DNA from: Perognathus longimembris pacificus
Lineage: Eukaryota; Chordata; Mammalia; Rodentia; Heteromyidae
Assembly (NCBI RefSeq): GCF_023159225.1
Contig: NC_063167.1
Location: forward strand, 76,119,298-76,183,297
Direction of reading: 5' to 3'
DNA length: 64,000 nt
In this document: piece after piece, positions 53,805 to 64,000 of the stretch
Numbering within the stretch: position 1 is the stretch's first letter
How the letters are laid out: each line of letters begins with the position of its first letter
The notes under the pieces: model-generated
Database searches by the model: none
What the model saw: only the letters and a program-made list of their open reading frames with translations
Told to the model about the DNA's origin: nothing
Program-made: the position numbers and the translations under genes

Positions 53805-54995
53805 ATAAGCGCAGAGTGCTGGTAGCTCACACCTATAAATCCTAACTACTCAGGAAACTGGAGTCTGATAATCCAAAGGCTGGGGCCAACTCAGGCAGAA
53901 AAGTCCAGGAGACTCTTTTTTTTATTTAATTAAATTGTATTGACAAGGTAATGTGCAGAGGGGGTACAGTTACATAATAAGGTAGTGAGTACATTTCTTG
54001 TCATATTTGTTACACCCTCCCTCATTTTTCTTTCCATTCCCTAGTTCAGGTAAGCATACATACAATATCCAGTGTACCAAAATCATATACAGTGACCACA
54101 GGGGGTACGCCAAAGGAAATTCACCTAGTACATTAAACATAACAACAACAATAAAATGCTCCTGTTTCCATCTCTTGGAGTTCATTTTGCTTGGCTTCAT
54201 TTTATATAATCATAGGTACATAGCTGTTGAGCTATTGTGATCCTCTGATAGTTCTATCCTAGACCTTTTTATGCTTATTCAATAACTGTTTGGTTTTAGG
54301 TACATAATGTAAAGTCACTGACCAAAACATGTGGAAATACCATTTGAAAAGAAGTTTGTCATTTTACAGATATGACCTCTACTGCTCTCCCTCCCCCCCA
54401 CCAACAACTACATATCAGGGAGACCATGCGCCTTTGTTCCCTGTGCTTGTCTGGCACAGGCTTGTCTCGCTCAACATTATTTGTTCAAGATCGGACCATT
54501 TTCCTGCGGCTGCCATTATTTTATCATTTCTGATCACTGTGTAGAATTCCATTGTGTACAGGTACCACATTTTCGGGATCCATTCATTTGTAGTGGGGCA
54601 TCTGGGTTGTTTCCATATTTTGGCTCAGGAGACTCTTATCTCCAACCAAGCATCAAGAATCCAGAGAGGGGCTGGGGATATGGCCTAGTGGCAAGACTGT
54701 TTGCCTCATATACATGAAGCCCTGGGTTCAATTCCCCAGCACCACATATACAGAAAACGGCCAGAAGTGGCGCTGTAGCTCAAGTGGCAGAGTGCTAGCC
54801 TTGAGCAAAGCCAGGGACAGTGCTCAGGCCCTGAGTCTAAGGCCCAGGACTGGCAAAAAAAAAAAAAAAAAAAAAAAAAAAGAATCCAGAGAGGAGGCAT
54901 GGCTTAAGTGGCAGAGCACCACCACTAGACATGAATGAAAAACCCAATCCTTAAGGCCTTGAGCTCAAGCATCAGCACTGGCTAAAAAACAAAAT
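53805..54995 (+). repeat. B1-dID split by an L1 and then by a dID
   Basis: The B1-dID runs about 53805-53916, resumes at about 54626-54665, and finishes at about 54885-54985. Between the first two parts is the L1 listed next; between the last two is a plus-strand dID (about 54668-54884) flanked by AGAATCCAGAGAG. Confidence 0.8.
53917..54625 (-). mobile_element. L1 3' end, 5'-truncated, with TSD
   Basis: Reverse complement of the same L1 3' terminus as at 30.2-31.1 kb (TACATAATAAGGTAGTGAGT, then ATTCCATTGTGTACAGGTAC). CAGGAGACTCTT occurs on both sides. Confidence 0.85.
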
Positions 54996-55184
54996 AACAA
55001 GAACAAAACCATGCCATTATATATCTTTCCACACAAAGTCTAATTACTCCCAACTTTCGCCATCCTAATAAATGATGCAAATCCACATTCCATTGTTCAG
55101 AACACCTGCTTAGATGCCCTCAGGGTTGGCTCTTCTCTTTCCCTCACATAGCACATTTGGTCCAACAATAAATACCTGCCTCAG

Positions 55185-55405
55185 GGGCTGGGAATATGGC
55201 CTAGTGGCAAGAATGCTTGTCTCATATACATGAAGCCCTGGGTTGAATTCCCCAGCACCACATATACAGAAAACAGCCAGAAGTGGCGCTGTGGCTTAAG
55301 TGGTAGAGTGCTAGCCTTGAGCAAAAAGAAGCCAGGGACAGTGCTCAGGCCCGGAGTCCAAGCCCCAGGACTGGCAAAAAAATAAATACAAATAAATAAA
55401 TAAAT
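55185..55405 (+). repeat. dID SINE with TSD in an older repeat
   Basis: AATAAATACCTGCCTCA precedes it and AATAAATACCTGCTTCA follows the A-rich tail. Confidence 0.84.
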
Positions 55406-56020
55406 ACCTGCTTCAGATAAGTCCCCAAGGCTCCAACTTCCAAAATGTACCTTGAGTTTAGGCTCTTCCTCTGTCTTTGTTGTTTTCCTCTAAGTCAGTG
55501 CCATCACCTTCTCTCATAAGCCTTCCTGTTACACTCCCCACTCCCTTAGCAGCCAGAGCAAGCAAGCTTCCTAAAGTCTCAATCGGGAGAAACTGACTTG
55601 TGAGTTCACCTCCCACTTCCCCTATTCTCCAGCAAGAATAAAAGTCTCCTTTACTGGTCACAGAGTTGGTGCCCTAGGTGGGACCTGATCTGACCTGCAC
55701 TGCTCCCCATTTCTTGTGAATAAGGTGTGAGCCCCAATGAGCTAGAGGTTATCACAATGGGGCTGTATGCAGTGAAGGAGCACTCAGAAGTTTGATTTTG
55801 ATTATTATTATTTATTTTATTTTGGTTTCTGGTATCCATTGTAAGTAAGGCAGGTCTACCTGCTCCAAAGTCAGACTATCAGAATCATTCAACCCCTGGA
55901 GAGACTTGCTTCAGGGAAGTTGAGAGATCTCCATTGTGAGGTGCCCCCAGTATTTAGTCTCACTTCTAGAAGGTTAAAAGAAATCTGTGATATGACATTG
56001 TCCCTTCAGGGTTGTGGTTT
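55406..56020. other. Intergenic sequence, possibly ancient repeat
   Basis: AGCAGCCAGAGCAAGCAAGC and neighbouring blocks recall an ancient mammalian repeat. No gene seen. Confidence 0.35.
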
Positions 56021-56024
56021 TTGT

Positions 56025-56500
56025 TTTTGGTTTTTTTGGCCAGTTCTGGGGCTTGAACTCAGAGCCTGAGCACTGTTCCTGGCTTCTTTTTGCTCAAGAC
56101 TAGCACTCTACTACTTGAGCCACATTCCCAGCCCCATCCTTCAGTGTTTTAGGCCTCATTTTTAGGATGCTGTAAGGACATTCTAGTCCATGGAGGCTCA
56201 CTCTGGAAATCCCTGCTGCAAGCACGGAGATCCTGATAAAATGAAAGTGTAATTCAAAAAACGACAATTTGCCGGCTGAAAACCTCTAAAGAAAGCTGAA
56301 CCTGGGGCTGGGAATGTGGCTTAGTGGTAGGGTGCTAGCCTAGCATGCATGAAGCCCTGGGTTTGATTCCTCAGCACCACATATACAGAAAAGGCTGGCC
56401 CTCTGGCTCAAGAGTAGAGTGCTAGCCTTGAGCCAAAAGAAGCTAGGGACTGCTCAGGCTCTGAGTACAAGCCTCAGGACTGGCAAAAAAAAAAGTGGGG
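56025..56500. repeat. Truncated dID (minus) and dID (plus)
   Basis: About 56030-56135 is a minus-strand dID lacking the middle. About 56304-56495 is a plus-strand dID. Confidence 0.72.
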
Positions 56501-56774
56501 GGCCTGAATCAGACACCCAAGAATTTGGACTTTCATCTGGCTTACTGAGGTAAAAAGAATGAGGATGTGGAGCAGCAGCAAAATCAAACTGCAATTCAAG
56601 AAAGAATTGTTAGACAGCTAATTGTTAAGACAGCTAAAATCCAAAAGACTCACACTACTGACCTAGGAAAGCACTCTGCCACCAAGCTACATCCCCAGCT
56701 AAAAAGCCTTACTGCTTCATTTTTATCATTACAACTTCAATAAATCAAATTAACTCGGAGAAAAAAGAAAAAGT

Positions 56775-57126
56775 GGCGGGGGGGGGGGGAAAGAAAGGAA
56801 GGGAGGGAGGGAGGAAGGAAGCAAGCAAACAAGCAAGCAAGCTGGACCCCAGTGGCTCATACCTGTAATCTTAGCTACTCAGGAGACTGAGATCTGAAGA
56901 TCACAGTTCAAAGCCAGCCCAGTCAGAAAAATTGGTGAGACTCATCTCTGATTACTCACCAAAAAGTTGGAAGTAGAACTGTGGCTCGAGTAGAAGACCA
57001 TTAGCCTTGAGTTAAAAAACAAACAAACACAAAAACCCTCAGGGACAAAAACAAAACTCAAACTCAGGGACAGTGCCCAGGCCCTCAGTTCAAGCCTCAG
57101 GTCTGGCATGTACATGTAGGTACACA

Positions 57127-57165
<39 letters not shown>
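56775..57165 (+). repeat. G/A simple repeats, B1-dID and (CA)n tail
   Basis: A G-run and (GGGA/GGAA/GCAA)n at about 56775-56840 lead into a B1-dID (about 56845-57110) whose tail becomes (CA)n at about 57127-57163. Confidence 0.72.
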
Positions 57166-57169
57166 CTCT

Positions 57170-57690
57170 AAATACTTTCCATTGCAACAAGATTGTTCAC
57201 ATTTCTTAGTCTAGGAGACTTTCTACATCCTGTCCACCTGCTGTCTGGCCTCCTCTCCTCCACTCTTCCCCTTACTCAGTGAGCTCTGCCCCCTAGTCAC
57301 ACCAAGTCTGTTCATGTCTCAGGCCATCCACCTATGACTCATTCTGCTTCGACCTTCAGGTTTTCTCTTTTTTGTTTTTTATCATTTAAGTGGTGTAAGA
57401 GAAACCAAATGTCACTTTCTTTCCCAGGCTGACTTTGAACTGCAATCCTCAGATCTCAGCCTCCTGCATCTTGATCAGTGTGTCACCTCTTCTTTGTCTT
57501 CCACCCTCCCCTCTAGCCCTTCCCCACTCTCCTCAGGTTGCCTAGTTCCATTTTCATGTATGTCCCTTGAGGCTTACAGCTGTGTTCACCTACCATTCCT
57601 TTCTACATTCATCCACTCCCCTCCTGTAGCCCTCTCCCCTCCAGACAAGAAATGTTTTGGCTTCCTGATAGTCATTTCATTAAATTGTTA
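57170..57690. other. Intergenic sequence, C/T-rich, possibly ancient repeat
   Basis: Contains a B1-dID fragment (about 57400-57470, TTTCCCAGGCTGACTTTG). The rest is C/T-rich with no recognised gene. Confidence 0.35.
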
Positions 57691-57712
57691 GGCTGGGAAT
57701 GTGGCTTAGTGG
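57691..57712 (+). repeat. dID 5' stub at the L1 breakpoint
   Basis: GGCTGGGAATGTGGCTTAGTGG is the first 22 bases of a dID, cut off where the truncated L1 begins. Confidence 0.7.
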
Positions 57713-60700
57713 TATCCTGAGACCTGTTGTTCAGGATAGATGCCTAGGAGTGGTATGGCTGCGTCATAGGGTGTCTATGGCTGAGTGTTTTGAGGAACCT
57801 CCATACTGTTCTCCAAAGTGGTTGTACTAATTTGCACTCCTGCCAACAGTGGAGAAGGGTTCCTCTTTCCCTGCATCCCCTCCAGCATTTGTTGTTGCCT
57901 GAGTTCAGGGTATAGGCCATTCTAACTGGGGTGAGGTGGTATCTCAGGGTTGTTTTTATTTGCATTTCCTTCACTGCCAGGGATGTTGAACATTTCCTCT
58001 TATGTTTCTTTGCCATTTTTATTTCTTCTCTTGTGAAGTCTCTCTTTAGCTCCTTCACCCATTTAATAATTGGTTTACTGGGTTTGGAGGGGGTTAGTTT
58101 CTTGAGTTCTCTGTAGATGACAGATATTAGGACTTTATCTGTTGCTGTGCTGGTGAAGATCCTATTCCATATGGTTGACTGTCTTTCTAGTTTAGTAGCT
58201 ATGTCTTTAGCTGTGCAGAACCTTTTTCTTTTGTAGTAGTCCCATTTGTAGAGTCTCTTCTCTATCTGTTGTGCCCCTGGGACTATGTTCAGGAAGTTTC
58301 TACCTGTGCCTATAAGTTCTAGTGTCTCTCCCACTCTGTCCTTCAGTAGTTTCAAGGTTTCAGGTCTGATGTTGAGGTCCTTAATCCATTTTGAGTTGAT
58401 CTGGGTGCATGGTGATAGGCTAGGGTCCACTTTGAATTTTCTACATGTGGCTGCTCAGTTTTCCCAGCACCAGCAGTTGAAGAGGCTATGTTTTTTCCAT
58501 TGTATGTCTTTAGCTCCTTTGTTAATATCAGCTGATTGTAAGAATGTGGCTTTATTTCTGAGTCTTCTATCCTATTCCATTGGTCTTCAGGTCTGTTTTT
58601 ATGCCAGTACCAGGCTGTTTTTGTTATGATGGCTCTATAACAGAGCTTGAAGTCTGGTATTGTGATTCCTCCTGCGCTGCTTCCTTTGCCTAGATTTGCT
58701 TTGGCTATTCTAGGTCTTTTGTTGTTCCATATGAATTTATGGGTTGTTTTCTCTATTTTAGTGAAGAATGTAGCTGGGATCTTGATGGGAATTGCATTGA
58801 ATTTGTATAACATTTTGGGCAATATGACCATTTTCACTATATTGATTCTGCCTACTCATGAGCATGGAAGGTCTTTCCATCTCCTGGTGTCCTCTTTGAT
58901 TTCCCTTTTTACATTTTTATAGTTCTCATTAAATAGGTCATTCACATCTTTATTTAGGCTAATCCCTAGGTAATTTATCCTTTTTTTAAGCTATTGTAAA
59001 TGGTATTATTTCCATAATTTCCTTTTCTACTTGTACGTTGCTGGTATACAGAAAAGCTGCTCATTTTTGTGGGTTGATTTTGTATCCTGCTACTTTGCCA
59101 AAATGGTTTATTAGTTCTAGGAGTTTGGGGACTGAGTTTTTTGGGTCCTTCAGATATAAGATCATGTCATCTGCGAATAGAGAGAGTTTGATTTCTTCTT
59201 TACCAATGATGATCCCTTTGATGTCCTCCTCTTGCCTTATTGCTATGGCTAGGGATTCTAGCACGATGTTGAATAGAAGCAGGGAGAGTGGGCATCCTTG
59301 TCTTGTTCCTGAGTTTAGGAGAAATGGTTTTAGTTTCTCCCCATTTAATATGATAATAGCAGTTGGTCTGTTGTATATGGTTTTTGTTGTTTTAAAGAAT
59401 GTTCCCTCTATTCCTGTTCTGTCCAGGGCTTTTAACATGTATGTGTGCTTTATTGTGGTTCTTGGTCTTAGCTCTGTTGATGTGGTGAATTATGTTTATT
59501 GATTTGCGGATGTTGAACCATCCTCGCATCTGTGGGATGAAGTCTACTTGATCGTGATGTATAATTTTCTTGATCAGTTTCTGGATCCTGTTAGCTAATA
59601 TTTTGTTGAGGAGCTTTGCATCTGTGTTCATTAGTGATATTGGTCTGTAATTCTCTTTTTTTGTTGGGTCTTTGCCTGGTTTGGGGATGAATATGATATT
59701 AGCTTCATAGAATGAGTTTGGGATTTCTTCCTCCATTTCTATTTCAGAAAAGAGTTTGAGGAGGATTGGTATTAGCTCCTCACTGAAGGTTTTATAGAAT
59801 TCATTGGTGAATCCATCCGGGCCTGGGCTTTTCTTTGTTGGAAGGCTCTTGATTACATCCTGTATCTCGCTGTAGGTTATTGATTTATTTAGTTGGTTTA
59901 TTTCTTCTTGATTCAGTTTGGGCAGTTTATACTTCTCTAAGAATTGATTCATTTCTGTAAATTTTTCGTTCTTTAGTGAGTAAAGGTTCTGGAAATAGTT
60001 CCTTATAATTGTTTGAATATCCTGTGTATTTGTTGTAATTTTTCTGGTGGAGTCCCTGATCTTATGGATATGAGTCTCTTCTCTTCTTTTTTTTGTAAGT
60101 CTTGCAAGGGGTCTGTCAATTTTATTTATTTTCTCAAAGAACCAGCCTTTAGGTTTATTTATTTGTTGAATGGTCTTTCTATTCTCAATCAGATTTACTC
60201 TTCTTTAATCTTTGTGATCTCTCTCCTCCTAGTCGTTTTAGATTCAATTTGTTCTTTTTCATCCAGTCGTTTTAACTGCATCATGAGGTTATTTACCTGT
60301 TCTGATTCCATTCTTTTAATGCTGAGGGCCATGATCTTGCCCCTCAGCACTCTTTGCTGTATCTCATAGGTTTCTTTGTGATGTATTTTCATTGTCATTT
60401 TCGCTTATGAACTTGTTAATTTCATCCTTAATTTGCTCTGTGACCCAAATGTTAGATAACAGGAAGGAGTTTAGCCTCCAAGTATTTGTTTAGTTTCTGT
60501 GGTATCCTTTGCTATTGAGGGCTACCTGATTCCACTGTGATCAGATAGAATACATGGGATAATGTCAATACTCTTGTATTTGCTGAGGTTCTTTGTGTGG
60601 ACTATGATATGATCTATTTTGGAGTATGTTCCATGGGCTGCTGAGAAGAATGTGTATTGAGTCTCTGTAGGGTGAAGTATTCTGTACAAATCTGTCAGAT

Positions 60701-60949
60701 CCATGTGGGATATGGTGTTACTTAGGTCTTGGGCTCCCTTGCTTAATCCTCTGTGTGTTGGATCTGTCTCTTGGAGAGAGTGGAGTATTAAAATCTCCCA
60801 CTATGATTGTATTTGGGTCTATATTGTTCTGTAGTTCTGAAAGAATTTGTTTGACATATTTAGGGCCTCTTTTGTTAGCTGAGTATAAATTTATCACAGT
60901 GATGTCTTGTATTAATATATAGTGTCCTTCTTTATCTTTTTGAACTGAT

Positions 60950-61185
60950 TTTATTTATGTATTTATTTATTTTATTTTTTTATTTTTGCCAGTCCTGGGG
61001 CTTGGACTCAGGGCTTGAGCACTGTCCCTGGCTTCTTCTTGCTCAAGGCTAGCACTCTGCCACTTGAGCCACAGCGCCCCTTCTGGCCATTTTCTGTATA
61101 TGTGGTGCTGGGGAATCAAACCCAGGGCCTCATGTATATAAGGCAAGCACTCTTGCCACTAGGCCATATCCCCAGCCCCTTGAGC
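60950..61185 (-). repeat. dID inserted in L1 ORF2 endonuclease
   Basis: TTGAACTGATTTTA on the left (about 60938) and TTGAGCTGATTTTA on the right (about 61179) are the duplicated site. Confidence 0.85.
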
Positions 61186-61317
61186 TGATTTTAATGAGAA
61201 GTCTAGCTTGTCTGAAATCAGGATGGCTACCCCTGCTGTTTTGGTAAGTGCATTTGCTTCGAAGATCTTGCTCCATCCTTTCATTCGGAGCCTGTTTTTG
61301 TCCTTTGCTGTAAGATC

Positions 61318-61330
<13 letters not shown>

Positions 61331-61351
<21 letters not shown>

Positions 61352-61542
61352 CAGTCCTGGGCCGTGAACTCAGGGCCTGAGCACTGTCCCTGGCTTCTTT
61401 TTTGCTCAAGGCTAGCACTCTGCCACTTGAGCCACAGCACCACCTCTGGCCATTTTCTGTATATGTGGTGCTGAGGAATTGAACCCAGGGCCTCATGTAT
61501 ATGAGGCAAGCACTCTTGCCACTAGGCCATATTCCCAGCCCC
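61331..61542 (-). repeat. Second dID inserted in L1 ORF2 endonuclease
   Basis: AAGATCAGTCTCT flanks both sides (about 61313 and 61543). Confidence 0.86.
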
Positions 61543-61816
61543 AAGATCAGTCTCTTGAAGACAACAGATATCTATATTTTGTCTGCGAATCCACTCTGCC
61601 AATCTGTTCCTTTTTATTGGACAGTTCAATCCATTTATATTTAAAGAGATCATGGATAGGTGTGGGTTTTTTCCCTTCCATTTTCCTGTTAAGCTGTGTT
61701 TTGCTTCTTTCCTTTCCTTTCTTTCTTGTCTTTATTGATCTGCTTTTCCTATTGGACTTTGGCTATTGTAATTTCTTTCTGTTTCTGTTTGGAGGTCCTG
61801 TACATTTTCTTTTTTT

Positions 61817-62029
61817 TATTTTATTTGTTTTGTTTTTGTTGCCAGTGCTGGGGCATGGACTCAGGGCCTGAGCACTGTCCCTGGCTTCTTTTTGCTCAAG
61901 GCTAGCATTCTACCACTTGAGCCACAGCGCCACTTCTTGCCATTTTCTATATATGTGGTGCTGAGGAATCGAACCCAGGGCTTCATGTATACGAGGCGAG
62001 CACTTACCACTAGGCCATATCCCCAGCCC
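61817..62029 (-). repeat. dID in the L1 inter-ORF region
   Basis: CTGTACATTTTCT flanks both sides (about 61798 and 62031). Confidence 0.86.
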
Positions 62030-62092
62030 CCTGTACATTTTCTGTTGGGTGGTTTTCTCCTCTTAGAATTCTCTGTAAGGCTGGTCTTTTGT

Positions 62093-63084
62093 TTACATAT
62101 TCCTTGAGTTTCTCTTTGCTATGAAAAGATTTGGTTTTTCCCTCGAAATAAATTCTAATTTTGCTGGGTATCTAAGTCTGGGTTGGCAGTTGTTGGCCTG
62201 TAGGACTTGGATGGTGTTCTTCCAGGCTCTTTGTGCATTGTATGTTTGTGTGGAGGAGTATGCCGTGATTCTGATCTTTTTTCCATTGTATAGTTCTTTC
62301 TTTGTTTTAGCTGCATTCAGAGTATGTTCCTTGTTGTTAAAATCTGAGGCCTTGACTATGATGTGTCTGGGGGTGTTTCTTCTAGGTTCTGGTCTGCTAG
62401 GTGTTCTATATGCTTCTGTTATTAGGATGAGGTCCCTTTTGAGATTGGGGAAATTCTCTGTAATAATTCTATTGAATATGTATTGTATACCTCTGCTCTG
62501 ATACTCCTCTCCATCTATTTCGATTATACACAGATTATATCTCTTCTCCCTGTCCACTGTCTCCTGGATTAGTCTGCCCTGGAGTTTGACAGTTTCTTGG
62601 AGTGCAGTAATCTTCTGGTCCTTATCAGCTGAGTCATCATCCAAAAGAGAGATTCGAGATTCAAGATGATCAATTCTTTGTGATGTGGCTTCGAGTGTGG
62701 TTTGCATTGAGGCAAGTGATCTGTTTATGGTTGCCAGATCAGCTCTCATTGTGGTCATTTCTTCTTTTAATGAGTTGTATTTTGATTCCATTTTTTCATG
62801 ATTTCGTTTCTCAGGATGTTAAGATCCTCTTTAAATGAGGAGTGGACTGTATCTATTTTTGCTTCCATTTCTTTCTTGACTTCCTGAAGATCCTTCAAGA
62901 ATTCCATTCTAAATTCCTGGAATTGTTTTTTTAATTCATTCCTAAGGCTTTCGATCATATCTGCTATCTTATCCTTAGTTGTTTTTTTATTCTCCATCTC
63001 CTCTTTGGTCATACTGTTTTTTGGAGCTGGCGAATTGGCTTGACCTTTCATAAAATTTGTAATATTTCTTTGTGATTTACACAT
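62093..63084 (-). pseudogene. L1 ORF1, one frameshift
   Basis: The N-terminal piece (63084 down to 62767) starts MCKSQRNITNFMKG and is Lys/Glu-rich coiled coil. The C-terminal piece (62791 down to 62093) continues the coiled coil (RIDHLESRISLLDDD), then the RNA-binding domain (REKRYNLCIIEIDGEEYQ) and the C-terminal domain (ARPA-type region and LRYPAKLEFISREK). The two frames meet at a run of six T (62791-62796), so a one-base length change there breaks the ORF. L1 ORF1p is the RNA-binding trimer of the L1 RNP. No other stop was seen, which suggests a fairly young copy. Confidence 0.88.
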
Positions 63085-64000
63085 CTGGGATGAAGTTATG
63101 GATTCGTGATTCCCTCCTGCACTTCCTGTTGGCGGCCTGTAGGTGGCGGCCTTGGCCTGGCTTTGTGCTGGTTCTCACTGGTCCGCCAGTGGGGACTTGT
63201 TTGTATCCGGCCCGCTGCCTTTAACGCCTGGGTCTGAATAGGCTGTGGATTCAGAAGGGTGGGGCGCCTAGGGCCTGGTTTACCTGGCTAAGAGCCACTT
63301 GGAGGGGGCTTCCTCCCTCCTTGGCAGGGCAACCTTCTCTTGGGCAGAGCTGGCTGTGGAATTCAGCTCCATTTGCTGGTAGGAATTGGGTATCCTCTGT
63401 AATGGGGCCATTTATCTGTCTCGGGGAACTGTTTACTCTCCCACCTGATTGTTCCGTGCAGCCAGTAGCTGCTCGCCACTTTTGTTTTTATTTTAGAAAT
63501 TCCAGCTGCTGGAGAGTCGGCAGCAACAGGGTCAGCAGGGCGGGGTGGGACAGGGCAGGGCACCTTTGGTTTTTACCTGAGTCTGTGAGCTCTGGCCTGG
63601 GAATGAGCCTCCCACCTGGGAGTGGGAGGGACGTTCTCCTGGGTGGTGCTGGCTCTCACCGGTCAGCTACTCTTGCCCTTTTCAAAGATGGCCCCTTCAT
63701 CCTTCCTTTCCCCTGGCCTGCTTTATTTCCACTCTGCTCTATGCCAGAGTCAAAGATGGCCCTTTGCTCTGGCAGTGGGGGAAGGGCTAGTTTCCAGAAG
63801 CTGCTCTGTGGGCATAAGTGAGAATGTCTTTTGTGGGGTACTCACACTTTCTCTGTGATTTCGGCCTGTCCGTGTTCAGTCTGCGATCCGTGTCTGTCTG
63901 CCGCCATCTGGAGGATTTCTTCCTGGTCGCCATTGTGTGCTTTAGGTGCATGGAGTGCCGGGTGCTGTGTCGGCACCGGCACTGTCGTGGCGGTGGGATG
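63085..64000 (-). promoter_or_regulatory. L1 5' untranslated/promoter region (partial)
   Basis: A GC-rich, CpG-containing stretch directly upstream of ORF1. On the minus strand it carries YY1-like ATGGCG motifs (ACACAATGGCGACC near 63,930 and CCAGATGGCGGCAG near 63,905), and AAAGATGGCC on the plus strand near 63,690 and 63,755. L1 5' UTRs act as internal promoters and often carry YY1 sites. Open frames here (for example the 166-codon plus-strand frame at 63321-63821) are not supported as genes. Confidence 0.65.

Larger units (their letters stand above)
57744..61690 (-). pseudogene. L1 ORF2 (endonuclease/reverse transcriptase), broken
   Basis: Pieces in order on the minus strand: endonuclease start (ISLNINGLN near 61,650, then CCLQETD near 61,570), middle (GVAILISDKLDFS near 61,220), endonuclease end with SDHSGIR (60,522), linker (60,195-60,398), and RT beginning ([23 protein letters not shown]; 59,392-59,952). 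The catalytic block [14 protein letters not shown] follows near 59,166-59,180, then the thumb/C-terminal region ([13 protein letters not shown]) and the Cys-His motif [18 protein letters not shown]. Successive pieces lie in different frames, so several indels separate them, and two dIDs interrupt the endonuclease. L1 ORF2p normally nicks DNA and primes reverse transcription; this copy cannot. Confidence 0.9.
57713..64000 (-). mobile_element. Long L1 element, 3'-deleted, 5' end at or beyond window edge
   Basis: Reading on the minus strand: a GC-rich 5' region, ORF1, a short inter-ORF spacer, and ORF2 through endonuclease, reverse transcriptase and the C-terminal Cys-rich part. The copy stops about 200 bp short of the ORF2 end and lacks the 3' UTR and tail present in the 30.2-kb copy. 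Three minus-strand dIDs are inserted in it. Both ORFs have frameshifts, so it is not expected to be active. Confidence 0.9.

Noticed and set aside
27731..57690. Search for the next host gene (DR1 is the neighbour of CCDC18 in human)
   Set aside because: No exon resembling the DR1 histone-fold protein was seen on either strand; the neighbour, if conserved, lies beyond the window.
59038..59502. 154-codon plus-strand frame
   Set aside because: It is antisense to L1 reverse transcriptase, which has clear FADD and fingers/palm motifs on the minus strand.
63321..63821. 166-codon plus-strand frame
   Set aside because: It lies antisense in the GC-rich 5' region of the L1; open frames are expected by composition and no domain is recognised.

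Overview
This is mammalian nuclear DNA, almost certainly from a rodent of the heteromyid/geomyoid group (pocket mice, kangaroo rats, gophers). The window is saturated with two related SINE types. One is a dimeric ID-like SINE (called dID below): a BC1/tRNA-like left half with A and B boxes, a second ID-like half, and a tail reading CCAGGACTGGC plus poly-A. The other is a B1-headed heterodimer (B1-dID below). From memory, this combination points to geomyoid rodents; a repeat-library comparison was not possible here. No bacterial, plasmid or CRISPR-like content was seen.

Positions 1 to about 27,730 hold the 3' third of one protein-coding gene on the + strand, recognised as CCDC18 (coiled-coil domain containing 18). 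Seven internal exons (1320-1419, 4008-4124, 8069-8212, 9686-9889, 13463-13600, 16031-16231, 19181-19648) and a terminal exon at 27580 read through in frame with GT-AG introns. The last exon supplies only four codons and a stop, followed by a short 3' UTR with an AATAAA. The 5' part of the gene lies to the left of the window. The introns are mostly SINEs, many nested inside older SINEs, plus three 3' fragments of L1.

From about 27.7 kb to the end no host gene was found; this looks like the intergenic space downstream of CCDC18. It contains: a run of same-strand SINEs with a 240-bp tandem duplication (28.1-30.2 kb); a deep nest (30.05-39.1 kb) in which one SINE is split by an old L1, flanked by a younger L1, with the old L1 split by a 6.9-kb class II-type LTR element that itself carries a third, inverted LTR and more SINEs; many dID and B1-dID copies; a MaLR-type LTR near 43.1-43.7 kb; a processed retrocopy of an unidentified mRNA 3' end inserted in a SINE (46.1-47.2 kb); a minus-strand L1 3' fragment (53.9-54.6 kb); and a long minus-strand L1 (57.7 kb to the window end) with broken ORF1 and ORF2 and a GC-rich 5' region.

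The genes do not form a pathway: one host gene is followed by retrotransposon-built intergenic DNA. The most informative content is the exon structure of CCDC18 and the insertion history that target-site duplications reveal. SINE and fragment boundaries were read by eye and may be off by several bases; exon, LTR and quoted TSD positions were counted base by base.
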